Part shown: one piece after another, positions 1 to 8,823 of the stretch | How positions within the stretch are numbered: the stretch's first letter is position 1 | Layout: every line of letters starts with the position of its first letter | Assembly (NCBI RefSeq): GCF_001468285.1 | Contig: NZ_LNSB01000023.1 | Location: 1 to 64,000, forward strand | Direction: 5' to 3' | DNA: 64,000 bases | DNA from: Sphingopyxis sp. HIX | Lineage (GTDB): Bacteria > Pseudomonadota > Alphaproteobacteria > Sphingomonadales > Sphingomonadaceae | Translations under genes and position numbers: made by a program | The notes under the pieces: generated by a model | Databases searched by the model: none | Told to the model about the DNA's origin: nothing | What the model saw: only the letters and a program-made list of their open reading frames with translations

Positions 1-65
1 GCCCCCCACCCTCGCGCCATTCATCGCCCCATTGACCCCTGCACCGCTTGGGCTAGGCTCCCGCC

Positions 66-725
66 ATGTTCATCGGCCATTTCGCCCCGGCGCTGGTCGC
101 CGCCGCCCGGCCGAAAGCCGCGGGCCTCGGCACGCTCTTCGTCGCGGCGCAGCTCGTCGACATCGGCTTCGCCGCGCTGCTGGTCCCGGGGATCGAGGCG
201 ATGCGGATTGAACCCGGCATCACCGCGATGAACCCGATGGACCTCCATCACATGCCCTATACGCACAGCCTGCTCGGCAGCCTGCTGTGGGCCGCGGCCT
301 TCGGCGCGCTCGTCCTCGCGGCGACGAAGCGCCGCGCCGCGGCGATCGGCGCGGCGCTGGTCGTGCTGTCGCACTGGTTCGTCGACCTCCTCGTCCATAT
401 CCCCGACCTCACCCTCTTCGGCGCGCCGCCGAAGCTCGGGCTGGGCCTCTGGAACCATCCCGCGGTCGCGATGCCGCTCGAGCTCGCCTTTATCGGCGCG
501 GCGCTCTTCTATTATGCGCGCCGCACCCAGGCCCCCGCCGGCAACAGGCGCCTCTGGATCCTCGCCGGCCTGCTCGCCTTCGCGCAAGGTATCGACTGGT
601 TCGGGCCGAAGGAGCCCGCCTATTCGCTCGCCATCCCCGCGACGATGCTCTTCGCCTACACCCTGCTCGCCGCCACCGCGGCCTGGGCCGGCGCCAACCG
701 CCAGCTCGCCGGAGCCCCCGCATGA
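66..725 (+). CDS. YdjM/DUF457-like inner-membrane protein
   Basis: A 219-residue multi-pass membrane protein. The N-terminal MFIGHF, the histidine-rich HHMPYTHSLLG segment near residue 60 and a second SHWFVDLLVH segment near residue 100 resemble the histidine/aspartate pattern of the DUF457 (YdjM) family, annotated elsewhere as membrane-bound metal-dependent hydrolases; the enzymatic role is unproven. About six hydrophobic segments can be counted. The stop overlaps the ATG of the next membrane-protein gene by four bases (ATGA), so the two are probably translated together. The family call rests on motif resemblance only. Confidence 0.75.
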   Translation: MFIGHFAPALVAAARPKAAGLGTLFVAAQLVDIGFAALLVPGIEAMRIEPGITAMNPMDLHHMPYTHSLLGSLLWAAAFGALVLAATKRRAAAIGAALVVLSHWFVDLLVHIPDLTLFGAPPKLGLGLWNHPAVAMPLELAFIGAALFYYARRTQAPAGNRRLWILAGLLAFAQGIDWFGPKEPAYSLAIPATMLFAYTLLAATAAWAGANRQLAGAPA

Positions 726-1138
726 CGCTGCACCATGTCGCCGGCTACGGCCTGACCGCGCTGATCTTTGGCATCCTCGACGCGATCTGGCTGACCAAGG
801 TCGGGCCCAAGCTCTACCGCCCCGAAATCGGCGAGCTGCTGATGGACGGCTGGCGCCCCGCGCCGGCGCTGGCCTTCTACGCGCTCTACATGCTCGGCAT
901 CCAGATTTTCGCGGTGGCCCCCGCGCTCGAGGCGGGCCGCTGGCAGGTCGCGGCGCTCTACGGCGCGCTGTTCGGCTTCTTCTGCTACATGACCTACGAC
1001 CTCACCAACCATGCGACGATGAAGATCTGGTCGCTCAAGGTCACCCTCGCCGACATCGCCTGGGGAACTGCCGCGACGGGCCTCGCGGCGGGCGCCGCGG
1101 CCTGGCTGGTGCTCGCGCTGCTCCCGCGCAGCGCCTGA
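722..1138 (+). CDS. DUF2177 family membrane protein
   Basis: A 138-residue protein with four predicted membrane segments. The segment YMTYDLTNHATMKIW (about residues 89-103) is the characteristic signature of DUF2177, a small integral membrane family of unknown function. The ATG was chosen because it overlaps the upstream stop as ATGA; the same frame stays open further upstream, but that stretch is arginine-rich shadow of the preceding gene. It probably forms a two-gene operon with the YdjM-like gene. No catalytic residues are recognisable. Confidence 0.85.
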   Translation: MTLHHVAGYGLTALIFGILDAIWLTKVGPKLYRPEIGELLMDGWRPAPALAFYALYMLGIQIFAVAPALEAGRWQVAALYGALFGFFCYMTYDLTNHATMKIWSLKVTLADIAWGTAATGLAAGAAAWLVLALLPRSA

Positions 1139-1269
1139 CCCCTCGCCGCGCCGCGCAATCGCGATTCCATTCTTTGCAATTGCCGCGACTCCGCGGCCCC
1201 GCCATGCTGCACCGCACAAGAGAGAGGGGCGTAAAGGCAAGTTTTGTTCAACAAACAAGGACTTGCATC

Positions 1270-1560
1270 ATGAAAAAGATCATCCTCCCCATGCTGACCC
1301 TGCTCGCGCTCGTCCCCGCGGCGGCGCATGCCGAAGAGGTCCGCCGCTTCGAGCATGAAGGCCGCATCTACAGCTATACGATCAAGACCGTCGGCGAACG
1401 CCGCGTGATCGACGGCGTCGACGAAGCGACCGGCAAGCGCTTCTCGCTGCGCGTCGGCCCGCGCAAGGTGCGCGGCACCGTCGGTTCGCAGCAGGTCGAA
1501 TTCGCGCTCAAGGACGTCGAGCCGCTCAAGGCCTCGGTCACCGTGCTCGCGGCGCGCTGA
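1270..1560 (+). CDS. small exported protein of unknown function
   Basis: A 96-residue protein starting MKKIILPMLTLLALVPAAAHA, a clear Sec signal peptide with probable cleavage after AHA (residue 21). The mature part is short, charged and likely all-beta, with alternating basic and hydrophobic residues and no cysteine. It has its own ATG in an AT-richer leader (about 1235-1270). I do not recognise the family; similar short secreted proteins are common in sphingomonads. It stands alone between the DUF2177 gene and purL. Confidence 0.75.
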   Translation: MKKIILPMLTLLALVPAAAHAEEVRRFEHEGRIYSYTIKTVGERRVIDGVDEATGKRFSLRVGPRKVRGTVGSQQVEFALKDVEPLKASVTVLAAR

Positions 1561-1569
1561 TCTCAGACC

Positions 1570-1616
1570 GGAACAGGCCCCATTTATCGCCCGAAAGCGG
1601 TCATGGGGTCTGTTCC
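1570..1616. repeat. short inverted repeat upstream of purL
   Basis: Two 14-base arms (1570-1583 and 1603-1616) are complementary except for one G:T-type mismatch. The 19-base loop holds cgcccgaaagcggtc (1588-1602), which recurs exactly, in reverse complement, in the hairpin at 26521. The left arm read in reverse (ataaatggggcctgttcc) also resembles the arms of the repeats at 24190 and 54105. No T-run follows, so this is probably a small dispersed repeat rather than a terminator. Confidence 0.6.
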
Positions 1617-1645
1617 AATCGCGCGCACCTCGCTAAAGGCGCGCC

Positions 1646-3901
1646 ATGACTCAGACCGCAACCGCGCCCGCCTCCGTCATCACCCCCGAGATCGTCGCCG
1701 AACACGGCCTCTCGCCGGAAGAGTATGAGCGCGTCCTCTCCGCCCTCGGGCGCGAGCCGAACCTCGTCGAACTCGGCATCTTCTCGGTCATGTGGTCCGA
1801 GCATTGCAGCTACAAAAGCTCGCGCATCCATTTGAAGAAACTGCCTACCGAAGCCCCTTGGGTGATCTGCGGCCCCGGCGAGAATGCCGGCGTCATCGAC
1901 ATCGGCGAAGGGCCCGACGGCAAGAAGCTCGCCGCGATCTTCAAGATGGAGAGCCACAACCACCCGTCGTACATCGAACCCTATCAGGGCGCGGCGACCG
2001 GGGTCGGCGGCATCCTCCGCGACGTCTTCACCATGGGTGCGCGCCCCGTCGCCAACCTCAACGCGCTGCGCTTCGGCCGCCCCGATCACCCGAAGATGAA
2101 GCATCTCATCTCGGGCGTCGTCCACGGCATCGGCGGTTACGGCAATTGCGTCGGCGTCCCGACGGTCGGCGGCGAGGTCAATTTCCACAAGGCCTATGAC
2201 GGCAATATCCTCGTCAACGCGATGACCGTCGGCGTCGCCGAGCAGGACAAGATCTTCTATTCGGCCGCATCGGGCGTCGGCAATCCGATCGTCTATGTCG
2301 GCTCGAAAACCGGCCGCGACGGCATCCACGGTGCGACCATGGCGAGCGCCGACTTCGGCGAGGATGCCGAGGAAAAGCGCCCCACCGTGCAGGTCGGCGA
2401 CCCCTTCACCGAAAAACTGCTGATCGAGGCATGCCTCGAACTGATGGCGTCGGACGCGATCGTCGCGATTCAGGACATGGGCGCCGCGGGCCTCACCTCC
2501 TCGTCGGTCGAAATGGCGTCGAAGGGCGGCGTCGGCCTCCACCTCAAGATGGACGATGTGCCGCAGCGCGAAACCGGCATGACGGCCTATGAAATGATGC
2601 TGTCCGAATCGCAGGAACGCATGTTGATGGTCCTGAAACCCGGCAAGGAAGAGTTCGCGAAGGCGATCTTCCACAAATGGGAGCTCGACTTCGCGGTGAT
2701 CGGCACCGTCACCGACACCGGCCGCATGGTGCTCGAACATCATGGCGAGATCGTCTGCGATATCCCCCTCGCCCCGCTCGCCGACGACGCGCCGCTCTAC
2801 GATCGCCCGCACGTGCCGACGCCCAAGCAGGCCGAACTCACTGACGTTCCCGAGACGAAGGACGTCGCCGCCGACCTCAAGACGCTGATAGGCACTCCCG
2901 ACATCGCCAGCCGCCGCTGGATTTACGAGCAGTACGACAGCCAGGTCGGCGCCGACACGCTGCAGACCGGCGGCGACGCCGCGCTCGTCCGCATCCACGG
3001 CACCAACCGCGCGCTCGCGATGAGCACCGACTGCACCCCGCGCTATTGCTACGCCGACCCGGTCGAGGGCGGCAAACAGGCGGTCGCCGAGACGTGGCGC
3101 AACATCACCGCGGTAGGCGCGACGCCGCTCGCGATCACCAACTGCCTCAACTTCGCCAACCCGCAGCGCCCCGAGATCATGGGCCAGATCACGGGCTGCC
3201 TCGACGGCATGGCAGAGGCGTGCCGCGCGCTCGACTATCCGATCGTCTCGGGCAACGTCAGCCTCTATAACGAGAGCAAGGCGACCGGCGGCGGCAGCGC
3301 GATCCTGCCGACCCCCGCGATCGGCGGCGTCGGCGTGATCGAGGATTTGAACCGCGCCGTCGGCATCGGCTTCAAGCGCACCGGCGACATCGTGATGGCG
3401 GTCGGCGAACGCGCCGGCCATCTCGGCCAGTCGATATGGCTGCGCGAAATCCACGGCCGCGAGGAAGGCCCGCCGCCGTCGGTGAACCTCCGCTGCGAAA
3501 AGCGGACCGGCGACTTCATCCGCACCGCGATCAACGCGGGCTGGATCACCGCGTGCCACGACGTGTCCGACGGCGGCATCGCGGTCGCGCTCGCCGAAAT
3601 GGCCTTGAAGTCAAACATCGGCGTGCTCGTCAGCGAAGAACAGCCCTTCGGCGTCGCCGAAAGCTTCTTCGGCGAGGATCAGGGCCTTTATCTGGTCACC
3701 GTCTGCGACACCTGCCTCGCCGACTTCCTCGACGCCGCGGGCCGCGCCGACGTGCCGGTCGACCCCGTCGGCCGCACGATCAAGGACCGCATCGTCTTCG
3801 AACTGCCCGACAGCGACCATCAGGTGACGCTCGCCGAACTGCGCGAAGCCCACGAAGGTTTCTTCCCGAACCTGATGGGCGCCGACGCGGCGCTGGCCTG
3901 A
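1646..3901 (+). CDS. purL: phosphoribosylformylglycinamidine synthase subunit PurL
   Basis: The 751-residue small-form PurL (FGAR amidotransferase synthetase subunit) catalyses ATP-dependent conversion of FGAR to FGAM, the fourth step of de novo purine synthesis, with PurQ and PurS. Neither purQ nor purS is adjacent. The sequence shows the N-terminal [12 protein letters not shown] signature, the SHNHPS motif (His104), and two AIR-synthase-like halves with GDAALVRI and HDVSDGGI in the second half. Length is typical of the small form, which lacks the glutaminase domain found in the roughly 1300-residue enterobacterial PurL. The ATG at 1646 precedes [10 protein letters not shown], an expected short N-terminus. 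Confidence 0.97.
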   Translation: MTQTATAPASVITPEIVAEHGLSPEEYERVLSALGREPNLVELGIFSVMWSEHCSYKSSRIHLKKLPTEAPWVICGPGENAGVIDIGEGPDGKKLAAIFKMESHNHPSYIEPYQGAATGVGGILRDVFTMGARPVANLNALRFGRPDHPKMKHLISGVVHGIGGYGNCVGVPTVGGEVNFHKAYDGNILVNAMTVGVAEQDKIFYSAASGVGNPIVYVGSKTGRDGIHGATMASADFGEDAEEKRPTVQVGDPFTEKLLIEACLELMASDAIVAIQDMGAAGLTSSSVEMASKGGVGLHLKMDDVPQRETGMTAYEMMLSESQERMLMVLKPGKEEFAKAIFHKWELDFAVIGTVTDTGRMVLEHHGEIVCDIPLAPLADDAPLYDRPHVPTPKQAELTDVPETKDVAADLKTLIGTPDIASRRWIYEQYDSQVGADTLQTGGDAALVRIHGTNRALAMSTDCTPRYCYADPVEGGKQAVAETWRNITAVGATPLAITNCLNFANPQRPEIMGQITGCLDGMAEACRALDYPIVSGNVSLYNESKATGGGSAILPTPAIGGVGVIEDLNRAVGIGFKRTGDIVMAVGERAGHLGQSIWLREIHGREEGPPPSVNLRCEKRTGDFIRTAINAGWITACHDVSDGGIAVALAEMALKSNIGVLVSEEQPFGVAESFFGEDQGLYLVTVCDTCLADFLDAAGRADVPVDPVGRTIKDRIVFELPDSDHQVTLAELREAHEGFFPNLMGADAALA

Positions 3902-3920
3902 GATTCAAGCAAGAAGGACT

Positions 3921-4066
3921 CGCACAAAGCCACGAAGCCACAAAGAGGGTGCGTAGCTGCGACATCGATATGCGCCGATAGCGCGCAGCGCTATGACGGA
4001 CGCTCTTGCATGGGGCGATGTACGCCGGATCGGCACGCCCTCTTTGTGGCTTCGTGGCTTCGTGCG
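3921..4066. repeat. 146-bp inverted-repeat element with ~33-bp arms
   Basis: The left arm (3921-3953, cgcacaaagccacgaagcc...) and right arm (4033-4066) are nearly perfect reverse complements, each holding the tandem unit cacgaagcc/ggcttcgtg. The centre contains a second palindrome, atagcgc-gca-gcgctat (3978-3994). It lies in the 209-base gap between purL and the DUF72 gene. The architecture (long terminal inverted repeat, nested hairpin, no ORF) fits a non-autonomous mobile element or large structured repeat. No target duplication could be established by eye. Confidence 0.75.
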
Positions 4067-4110
4067 AGATAAGGGAACAAGCGCAGCCGTCCGCAGGAGA
4101 GAAGCAAGTC

Positions 4111-4845
4111 ATGAGCATCCACATTGGCATCGGCGGCTGGACCTTCGAACCCTGGCGCGGCACCTTCTACCCCGACAAGCATCCGCAGAAGCGCGAGCTC
4201 GAATATGCCGGCCAGCATCTCACCGGGATCGAGATCAACGGCACCTATTACAGCAGCCAGAAGCCCGAGACGTTTGCGGGCTGGGCGGCCGCGGTCCCCG
4301 ACGGTTTCAAGTTCAGCGTCAAGGCCTCGCGCTTCACCACCAACCGCAAGGTGCTGAAAGACGGCGCCGCCTCGATCGAGAAATTCCTGACGCAGGGGCT
4401 GACCCGGCTCGGCGATCGGCTCGGCCCGATCCACTGGCAGTTCATGGCGACCAAGAAATTCGACGCCGACGATTTTGCGGGTTTCCTCGACCTGCTCCCC
4501 GACACGCAGGATGGCGTCCCGCTCCGCCACGCGATCGAGGTCCGCCACGAAAGCTTCCGCGACCCGGCGTTCCTCGCCATGCTGCGCGAACGCAACATGG
4601 CGGTCGTCTACGCCGACAGCGACGAATTCCCGTGCATCGAGGAGCAGACCGCCGACTTCACCTACGCGCGGCTGCAACGCAGCCAGGAGGATGTCGAAAC
4701 CGGCTATGACGCCGAGGCGCTCGACCGATGGGCCGCCCAAGCCAAGGACTGGGCCAAGGGCGACCGCGACGTCTTCCTCTTCTTCATCTCGGGCGCCAAG
4801 GTCCGCAACCCCGCCGCCGCGCAGGCGCTGATCGCACGGCTGTGA
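4111..4845 (+). CDS. DUF72 domain-containing protein (YecE-like)
   Basis: A 244-residue protein of the DUF72 family, which adopts a TIM-barrel-like fold. The N-terminal GIGGWTFEPWRGTFYP and the internal AIEVRHESF are family hallmarks. Biochemical function is unknown. The ATG at 4111 has a Shine-Dalgarno-like aggagag a few bases upstream; the open frame from 4006 runs through the inverted-repeat element and is unlikely to be translated. Its stop overlaps the GTG start of the DUF3052 gene by four bases, so they are coupled. Confidence 0.9.
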   Translation: MSIHIGIGGWTFEPWRGTFYPDKHPQKRELEYAGQHLTGIEINGTYYSSQKPETFAGWAAAVPDGFKFSVKASRFTTNRKVLKDGAASIEKFLTQGLTRLGDRLGPIHWQFMATKKFDADDFAGFLDLLPDTQDGVPLRHAIEVRHESFRDPAFLAMLRERNMAVVYADSDEFPCIEEQTADFTYARLQRSQEDVETGYDAEALDRWAAQAKDWAKGDRDVFLFFISGAKVRNPAAAQALIARL

Positions 4846-5243
4846 CCACCGGCTATTCGGGCACCCCGCTAGCGAAGAAACTATCGCTGAAGGACGGCAT
4901 GACCGCGTGGTTCCACGCGATGCCCGACAGCGTGCGCGAAGAGATCGGGGATGTCGCGCTCGACGAACGCGCCGCGCCCGAAGCGGGCCTGCAGGCCGCG
5001 CATATCTTCAGCACCGAGCGCGCCGAACTCACCCGCCTGCTGGCCGAATTGCGGACGCTGATCGATCCCGCGGGCTTCGTCTGGGTGAGCTGGCCCAAGA
5101 AAGCCTCGAAGGTCGCGACCGACATCACCGAAGATGTCATCCGCGACATCTGCCTGCCCATGGGCTTGGTCGATGTGAAGGTCTGCGCGGTCGACGCCGT
5201 GTGGTCGGGCCTGAAGCTGATGATCCGCAAAGAGCTACGCTGA
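4842..5243 (+). CDS. DUF3052 family protein
   Basis: A 133-residue cytoplasmic protein beginning (V)TTGYSGTPLAKKLSLKDG, the usual DUF3052 opening, followed by FVWVSWPKK and a C-terminal VDAVWSGLKLMIRK block. Function is unknown. The GTG start overlaps the TGA of the DUF72 gene as GTGA; no ATG lies in a suitable position, and the frame further upstream is shadow. Coupling to the DUF72 gene suggests co-expression, without revealing a role. Confidence 0.88.
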   Translation: MTTGYSGTPLAKKLSLKDGMTAWFHAMPDSVREEIGDVALDERAAPEAGLQAAHIFSTERAELTRLLAELRTLIDPAGFVWVSWPKKASKVATDITEDVIRDICLPMGLVDVKVCAVDAVWSGLKLMIRKELR

Positions 5244-5273
5244 ACTCCGGATCGGCGTATGTTGCCGTTGACC

Positions 5274-5308
5274 AGATCCTCCCCATCGCTCCGCGAAGGG
5301 GAGGATCT
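5274..5308. terminator. hairpin between convergent genes
   Basis: Perfect 11-bp inverted repeat agatcctcccc/ggggaggatct with a 13-base loop, placed between the ends of the DUF3052 gene (+) and coq4 (-). There is no T-run on either side. The arms resemble the termini of the larger repeat family at 15433, 26549 and 63613, so it may be a degenerate relative acting as a bidirectional terminator. Confidence 0.5.
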
Positions 5309-5314
5309 ATCCGG

Positions 5315-6112
5315 TCAAGCCGCCACGGCCTGCGCCGCGAGGAAGTTATACGGGTCGATGCCGCGGCTGCGGTACGCCCGGTGCGCTTCCTTGTAGAGCG
5401 TCGGCTCGCCGATCCCCAACCGCGCCCGCGCGGTGTCGAGCGGCTCGGCGAGCAGCGCGCGGATATCCTGCTCGATGATCGCCTGCGACGCCTTGCCGTG
5501 GCGCTGGCCCTGGCGGATCGCACCCATCACCGGGGCGCCGCCGTCGACGCGGCGCTTGAGCTCGTAACCGCCGGCATAGGCGATGAAGAAATTGCCGTAA
5601 TTGCCCGTCTGGCCATAGGTGAAGCCGAGCACGCACTGCTCGCCGAGCGCGTCGCGGCCATAGCCGGTCAGGATGTGGAACAGGTCGTGCGTGTCGCGCA
5701 GGCGATTGGCATACCACTGGATCTGGTCGTCGAACTTCGGGCGGCCCATCTTGTCGGCCTCGGCGACCAGCCCCGCGGCCGACAGGCCCTCGCGGCGCAT
5801 GAAGGTCACATAGGCGTGGCCGACCGTGCCCTCGGGCAGTTCGTCGATCCAGCTGTGATCGTCGAGCAGGTCGGGCAGATAGGGCTCGCTCGCCATCAGC
5901 TGGCGGCCCTTTTCGCTTTCCACGAAAGCGCGCGCGTCGTCCATGAAGCCCTTGCGCGGCAGATTCTCGAAGATGTGGAACACCTGTTCGGTGTCTTCCT
6001 TGTCCTTGATGAGGTTGCGGAAGTGCCGGAGCGCCTTCAGTGGGCGGAACTTCGCGGGCTGGCGGTCGGGGTGGGAGAAGATCGTCGGGATCGTGGCGGT
6101 GGTCGCGGTCAT
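5315..6112 (-). CDS. coq4: COQ4-family ubiquinone biosynthesis protein
   Basis: A 265-residue COQ4 homologue. Eukaryotic COQ4 organises the ubiquinone complex and has been linked to C1 decarboxylation/hydroxylation of the ring. The diagnostic metal motif HDxxHx11E is intact: H142-D143-L-F-H146 and E158. The ATG at 6112 (MTATTATIP) is preferred. The frame is open to 6175, but that stretch contains the likely promoter (TTGACA at 6175-6170, TAGGGT at 6153-6148), which would be inside the gene with the longer start. Cytoplasmic or membrane-peripheral; no other ubiquinone gene is adjacent. Confidence 0.92.
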   Translation of the reverse strand: MTATTATIPTIFSHPDRQPAKFRPLKALRHFRNLIKDKEDTEQVFHIFENLPRKGFMDDARAFVESEKGRQLMASEPYLPDLLDDHSWIDELPEGTVGHAYVTFMRREGLSAAGLVAEADKMGRPKFDDQIQWYANRLRDTHDLFHILTGYGRDALGEQCVLGFTYGQTGNYGNFFIAYAGGYELKRRVDGGAPVMGAIRQGQRHGKASQAIIEQDIRALLAEPLDTARARLGIGEPTLYKEAHRAYRSRGIDPYNFLAAQAVAA

Positions 6113-6147
6113 GGGGGAGAACCTCGTCTCGAATCGTTGCTGATTGC

Positions 6148-6175
6148 ACCCTAGCATTACTGACATAGATGTCAA
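6148..6175 (-). promoter_or_regulatory. coq4 promoter with overlapping palindrome
   Basis: Reading the minus strand there is a consensus -35 TTGACA (6175-6170), a 16-base spacer and a -10-like TAGGGT (6153-6148), about 36 bases upstream of the coq4 ATG. The -35 box lies within the perfect 14-base palindrome tgacat-ag-atgtca (6161-6174), well placed for a dimeric repressor. No regulator gene is adjacent. Confidence 0.6.
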
Positions 6176-6268
6176 TAGTTGATGAACGGGGATCCGGTGC
6201 CGGAAATAACCGCTCGACGCTGCGCGGGCGGAGCGATAGCTCTACCCCGGTCCTGAGGGGGAACGGGC

Positions 6269-7513
6269 ATGACGAACGGCAGTGCGGCGACACGCTATGA
6301 AAGCCTCGACGCGATCCGCGGGGTCGCGGTGATGGGCATTTTGGCGATGAACATCGTCGCCTTCGCGATGCCGATGAGCGCCTATTTCAACCCCGCCGCG
6401 GGCGGCGCGCCGAGCGGCAGCGACCTCGCGACCTGGGCGTTCAACTTCGTCTTCGTCGATTCGAAGATGCGCGGGCTCTTCTCGATCCTGTTCGGCGCGA
6501 GCACGTTGCTCGTGATCGAAAACGCCACCGCGGGCGGACGCAGCGCCGCGGGCAGCCATTATATGCGCATGCTGTGGCTGCTGCTGTTCGGCCTCGCCCA
6601 TTATTATTTCATCTGGTTCGGCGACATCCTCTCGCTCTACGCGGTGTGCGGGCTGCTGCTCTTCCTGTTCCGGAACCTCTCGATCCGCGCGCTGCTGATC
6701 TGGGCCGGGGTGTTCCTGCTCATCTCGCTCGCCATCCTCGGCTCGACCTGGATTTCCTTCGCCGCGCTCGAGGCGGGCCGCCTGCCCGCCGCCGATGCCG
6801 CGGCGATGCGCGAGCAGATGGACCAGTTCAACGCGATGATGGGCCCGAACTCGCCGACCTATGCCAAGGACGTCGCGCATTTCCTCGGCAGCTATGCCCA
6901 GATCGCGGGCATGCGCCTGGGCGAAGCCGCGATCGAGCCGCTGATCCAGGTCATGCTCTTCGCGTGGGAGACGATGGCGCTGATGCTGATCGGCATGGCG
7001 CTCTACAAGTCGCGCATGCTGACCGGCGAATGGAGCGCCGCGCGCTACGCCAAATGGGCGGGCCTCTGCTTCGCGATCACGGCGCCCGTGCTGGCATGGA
7101 TGGCGTGGCACAGCATCGAAACGGGCTTTGCGACGATGACGGTCTTTTCGACCAGCCTCGTCTTCTCGCTCCCCTTCGACATCCTGATGGCGGTCGGTTG
7201 GGCGGCGCTGATCATGCTGCTGATCCAGACGCGCGCGAGCGACGCGGTGCGCGCCCGCCTCGCCGCGACGGGGCGCATGGCCTTCACCAATTACCTCGTG
7301 ACGTCGATCGTCATGACGACGATCTTCTACGGCTATGGGCTCGGACTGTTCGGCAGCGTCGGCCGCGCCCCGCTCTATCTCTTCTGCTTCGGCATGTGGG
7401 CGGCGATGCTGCTCTGGTCGAAACCGTGGCTCGCGCGCTACCACTACGGCCCGCTCGAATGGCTGTGGCGCAGCCTGTCGCGCCTCAGCCTGCAACCGAT
7501 GCGCAAGAATTAG
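6269..7513 (+). CDS. DUF418 family membrane protein (copy 1)
   Basis: A 414-residue integral membrane protein with about ten hydrophobic segments. It carries the DUF418 signatures: N-terminal LDAIRGVAVMGILAMNI, KMRGLFSILFGAS near residue 70, and a C-terminal block with TNYLVTSIVMTTIFYGYG followed by GPLEWLWRSLS. DUF418 proteins are related to acyltransferase-3-type membrane proteins and are suspected transporters, but the function is not established. The ATG at 6269 has a strong tgaggggga ribosome site. The next gene is a close paralogue. Confidence 0.93.
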   Translation: MTNGSAATRYESLDAIRGVAVMGILAMNIVAFAMPMSAYFNPAAGGAPSGSDLATWAFNFVFVDSKMRGLFSILFGASTLLVIENATAGGRSAAGSHYMRMLWLLLFGLAHYYFIWFGDILSLYAVCGLLLFLFRNLSIRALLIWAGVFLLISLAILGSTWISFAALEAGRLPAADAAAMREQMDQFNAMMGPNSPTYAKDVAHFLGSYAQIAGMRLGEAAIEPLIQVMLFAWETMALMLIGMALYKSRMLTGEWSAARYAKWAGLCFAITAPVLAWMAWHSIETGFATMTVFSTSLVFSLPFDILMAVGWAALIMLLIQTRASDAVRARLAATGRMAFTNYLVTSIVMTTIFYGYGLGLFGSVGRAPLYLFCFGMWAAMLLWSKPWLARYHYGPLEWLWRSLSRLSLQPMRKN

Positions 7514-7536
7514 GCGCTGGACGCCACGCGCCGCAT

Positions 7537-7558
7537 CTGTATTATATATATAATACAG
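7537..7558. promoter_or_regulatory. perfect 22-bp AT-rich palindrome (probable operator)
   Basis: The sequence ctgtatta-tatata-taatacag is a perfect 22-base palindrome in the 56-base gap between the two DUF418 genes, 11 bases upstream of the second ATG. It stands out sharply from the GC-rich surroundings. Its symmetry and position suggest a dimeric repressor site (PadR/GntR-like operators can look similar) and it may contain a promoter -10. No regulator gene is next to it. Confidence 0.7.
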
Positions 7559-7569
7559 TGGAGAGCGAT

Positions 7570-8823
7570 ATGCGCGAAGATAGAGACATTACGGGCGACC
7601 GCCTGATCACCCTCGACGCGCTGCGCGGCTTCGCGGTGATGGGTATCTTGGCGATGAACATCGTCGCCTTCGCGATGCCCGAAATGGCCTATGTCTCGCC
7701 CAAGGCCTATGGCGGCGAGACGTCGTCGGACATCGCGGCCTGGGCGATGGGCTTCCTGCTCTTCGACGGCAAGATGCGCGGGCTCTTCTCGATCCTGTTC
7801 GGCGCGAGCATGCTCCTCATCATCGACCGCGCCGAGGCGAACGGCCAGAGCCCGCGCGCCGTCCACTATCGTCGCATGGCGTGGCTCGCGGTCTTCGGCC
7901 TCTGCCATTTCTTCTTCATCTGGTGGGGCGACATCCTCTTCCTCTACGCGAGCGTCGGCTGCATCGCCTTCGGCTTCCGCAAATGGGAGGCGCGGCGGCT
8001 GATCAAATGGGCGATCGGGCTGTTCACGCTGGGCGTGGTGCTGACCTCGCTCTTCTTCGGCGCGCAGCTGTTCATCGCCGCGCAGGCCGACAATCCCGCC
8101 TCGCCCATGGCCGAGGCGGGCCGCGACGTGCGCGACGAATATGCCAAGATCGACGCGGAAGTGACCGAGGAACTCGCGCTCTACCGCGGGCCCTATGGTC
8201 CCATCCTCGACGAGCGGCTGGGCAGCGCCGCGAACCCCGTCGTCGGCGTGCTGATGACGATGCTCGAAACGCTGCCGCTGATGATGCTGGGCATGGCACT
8301 GTTCCGGAGCGGCTTCCTCACCGGGTCATGGACCGCCGAAGCCTATCGCCGCATTGCGCTCCGCTGGTTACCGCCCGGGGTGCTGCTCACCCTGATCGTC
8401 GGCTGGCTCCAGTGGCGCTCGGGCTTCGACTATATCGTCGCGGTCAACGCCTTCATGGCCTGGGCGGGTCCGGGGCGGCTGATGATGACGATCGCCTATG
8501 CCGCGCTGCTCGTGCTGCTGATCCGCCGCGCGGCGTCGAGCCCCTTCATCGCGCGCGTCGCCGCGGCGGGGCGCGCCGCCTTCTCCAACTATCTCGGCAC
8601 CAGCATCGTGATGACGACGATCTTCTACGGCTATGGGCTGGGGCTGTTCGGCGACGTCGGGCGCTGGACGCTCTACCTCTATTGCGCCGCGATGTGGGCG
8701 GTCATGCTGCTGTGGTCGAAACCCTGGCTCGACCGCTATCGCTACGGCCCGCTCGAATGGCTATGGCGCAGCCTCGCACGCGGGTCGCTCCAGCCGATGA
8801 AAAAGGTTGCGCCGGCTCAGTAA
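7570..8823 (+). CDS. DUF418 family membrane protein (copy 2)
   Basis: A 417-residue paralogue of the preceding gene, with the same blocks: LDALRGFAVMGILAMNIVAF, KMRGLFSILFGAS, SIVMTTIFYGYGLGLFG and the GPLEWLWRSL tail. The middle region differs more, including a longer charged loop around residues 165-200. Start at ATG 7570 follows a ggagag site directly after the 22-bp palindrome, so it can be regulated separately from copy 1. The 3' end overlaps the convergent Hpt gene by seven bases. Confidence 0.93.
   Translation: MREDRDITGDRLITLDALRGFAVMGILAMNIVAFAMPEMAYVSPKAYGGETSSDIAAWAMGFLLFDGKMRGLFSILFGASMLLIIDRAEANGQSPRAVHYRRMAWLAVFGLCHFFFIWWGDILFLYASVGCIAFGFRKWEARRLIKWAIGLFTLGVVLTSLFFGAQLFIAAQADNPASPMAEAGRDVRDEYAKIDAEVTEELALYRGPYGPILDERLGSAANPVVGVLMTMLETLPLMMLGMALFRSGFLTGSWTAEAYRRIALRWLPPGVLLTLIVGWLQWRSGFDYIVAVNAFMAWAGPGRLMMTIAYAALLVLLIRRAASSPFIARVAAAGRAAFSNYLGTSIVMTTIFYGYGLGLFGDVGRWTLYLYCAAMWAVMLLWSKPWLDRYRYGPLEWLWRSLARGSLQPMKKVAPAQ

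Noticed and set aside
1601..3559. 652-residue open frame antisense to purL
   Set aside because: Arg/Asp/His-rich composition typical of a shadow in GC-rich DNA; purL is unmistakable on the other strand.
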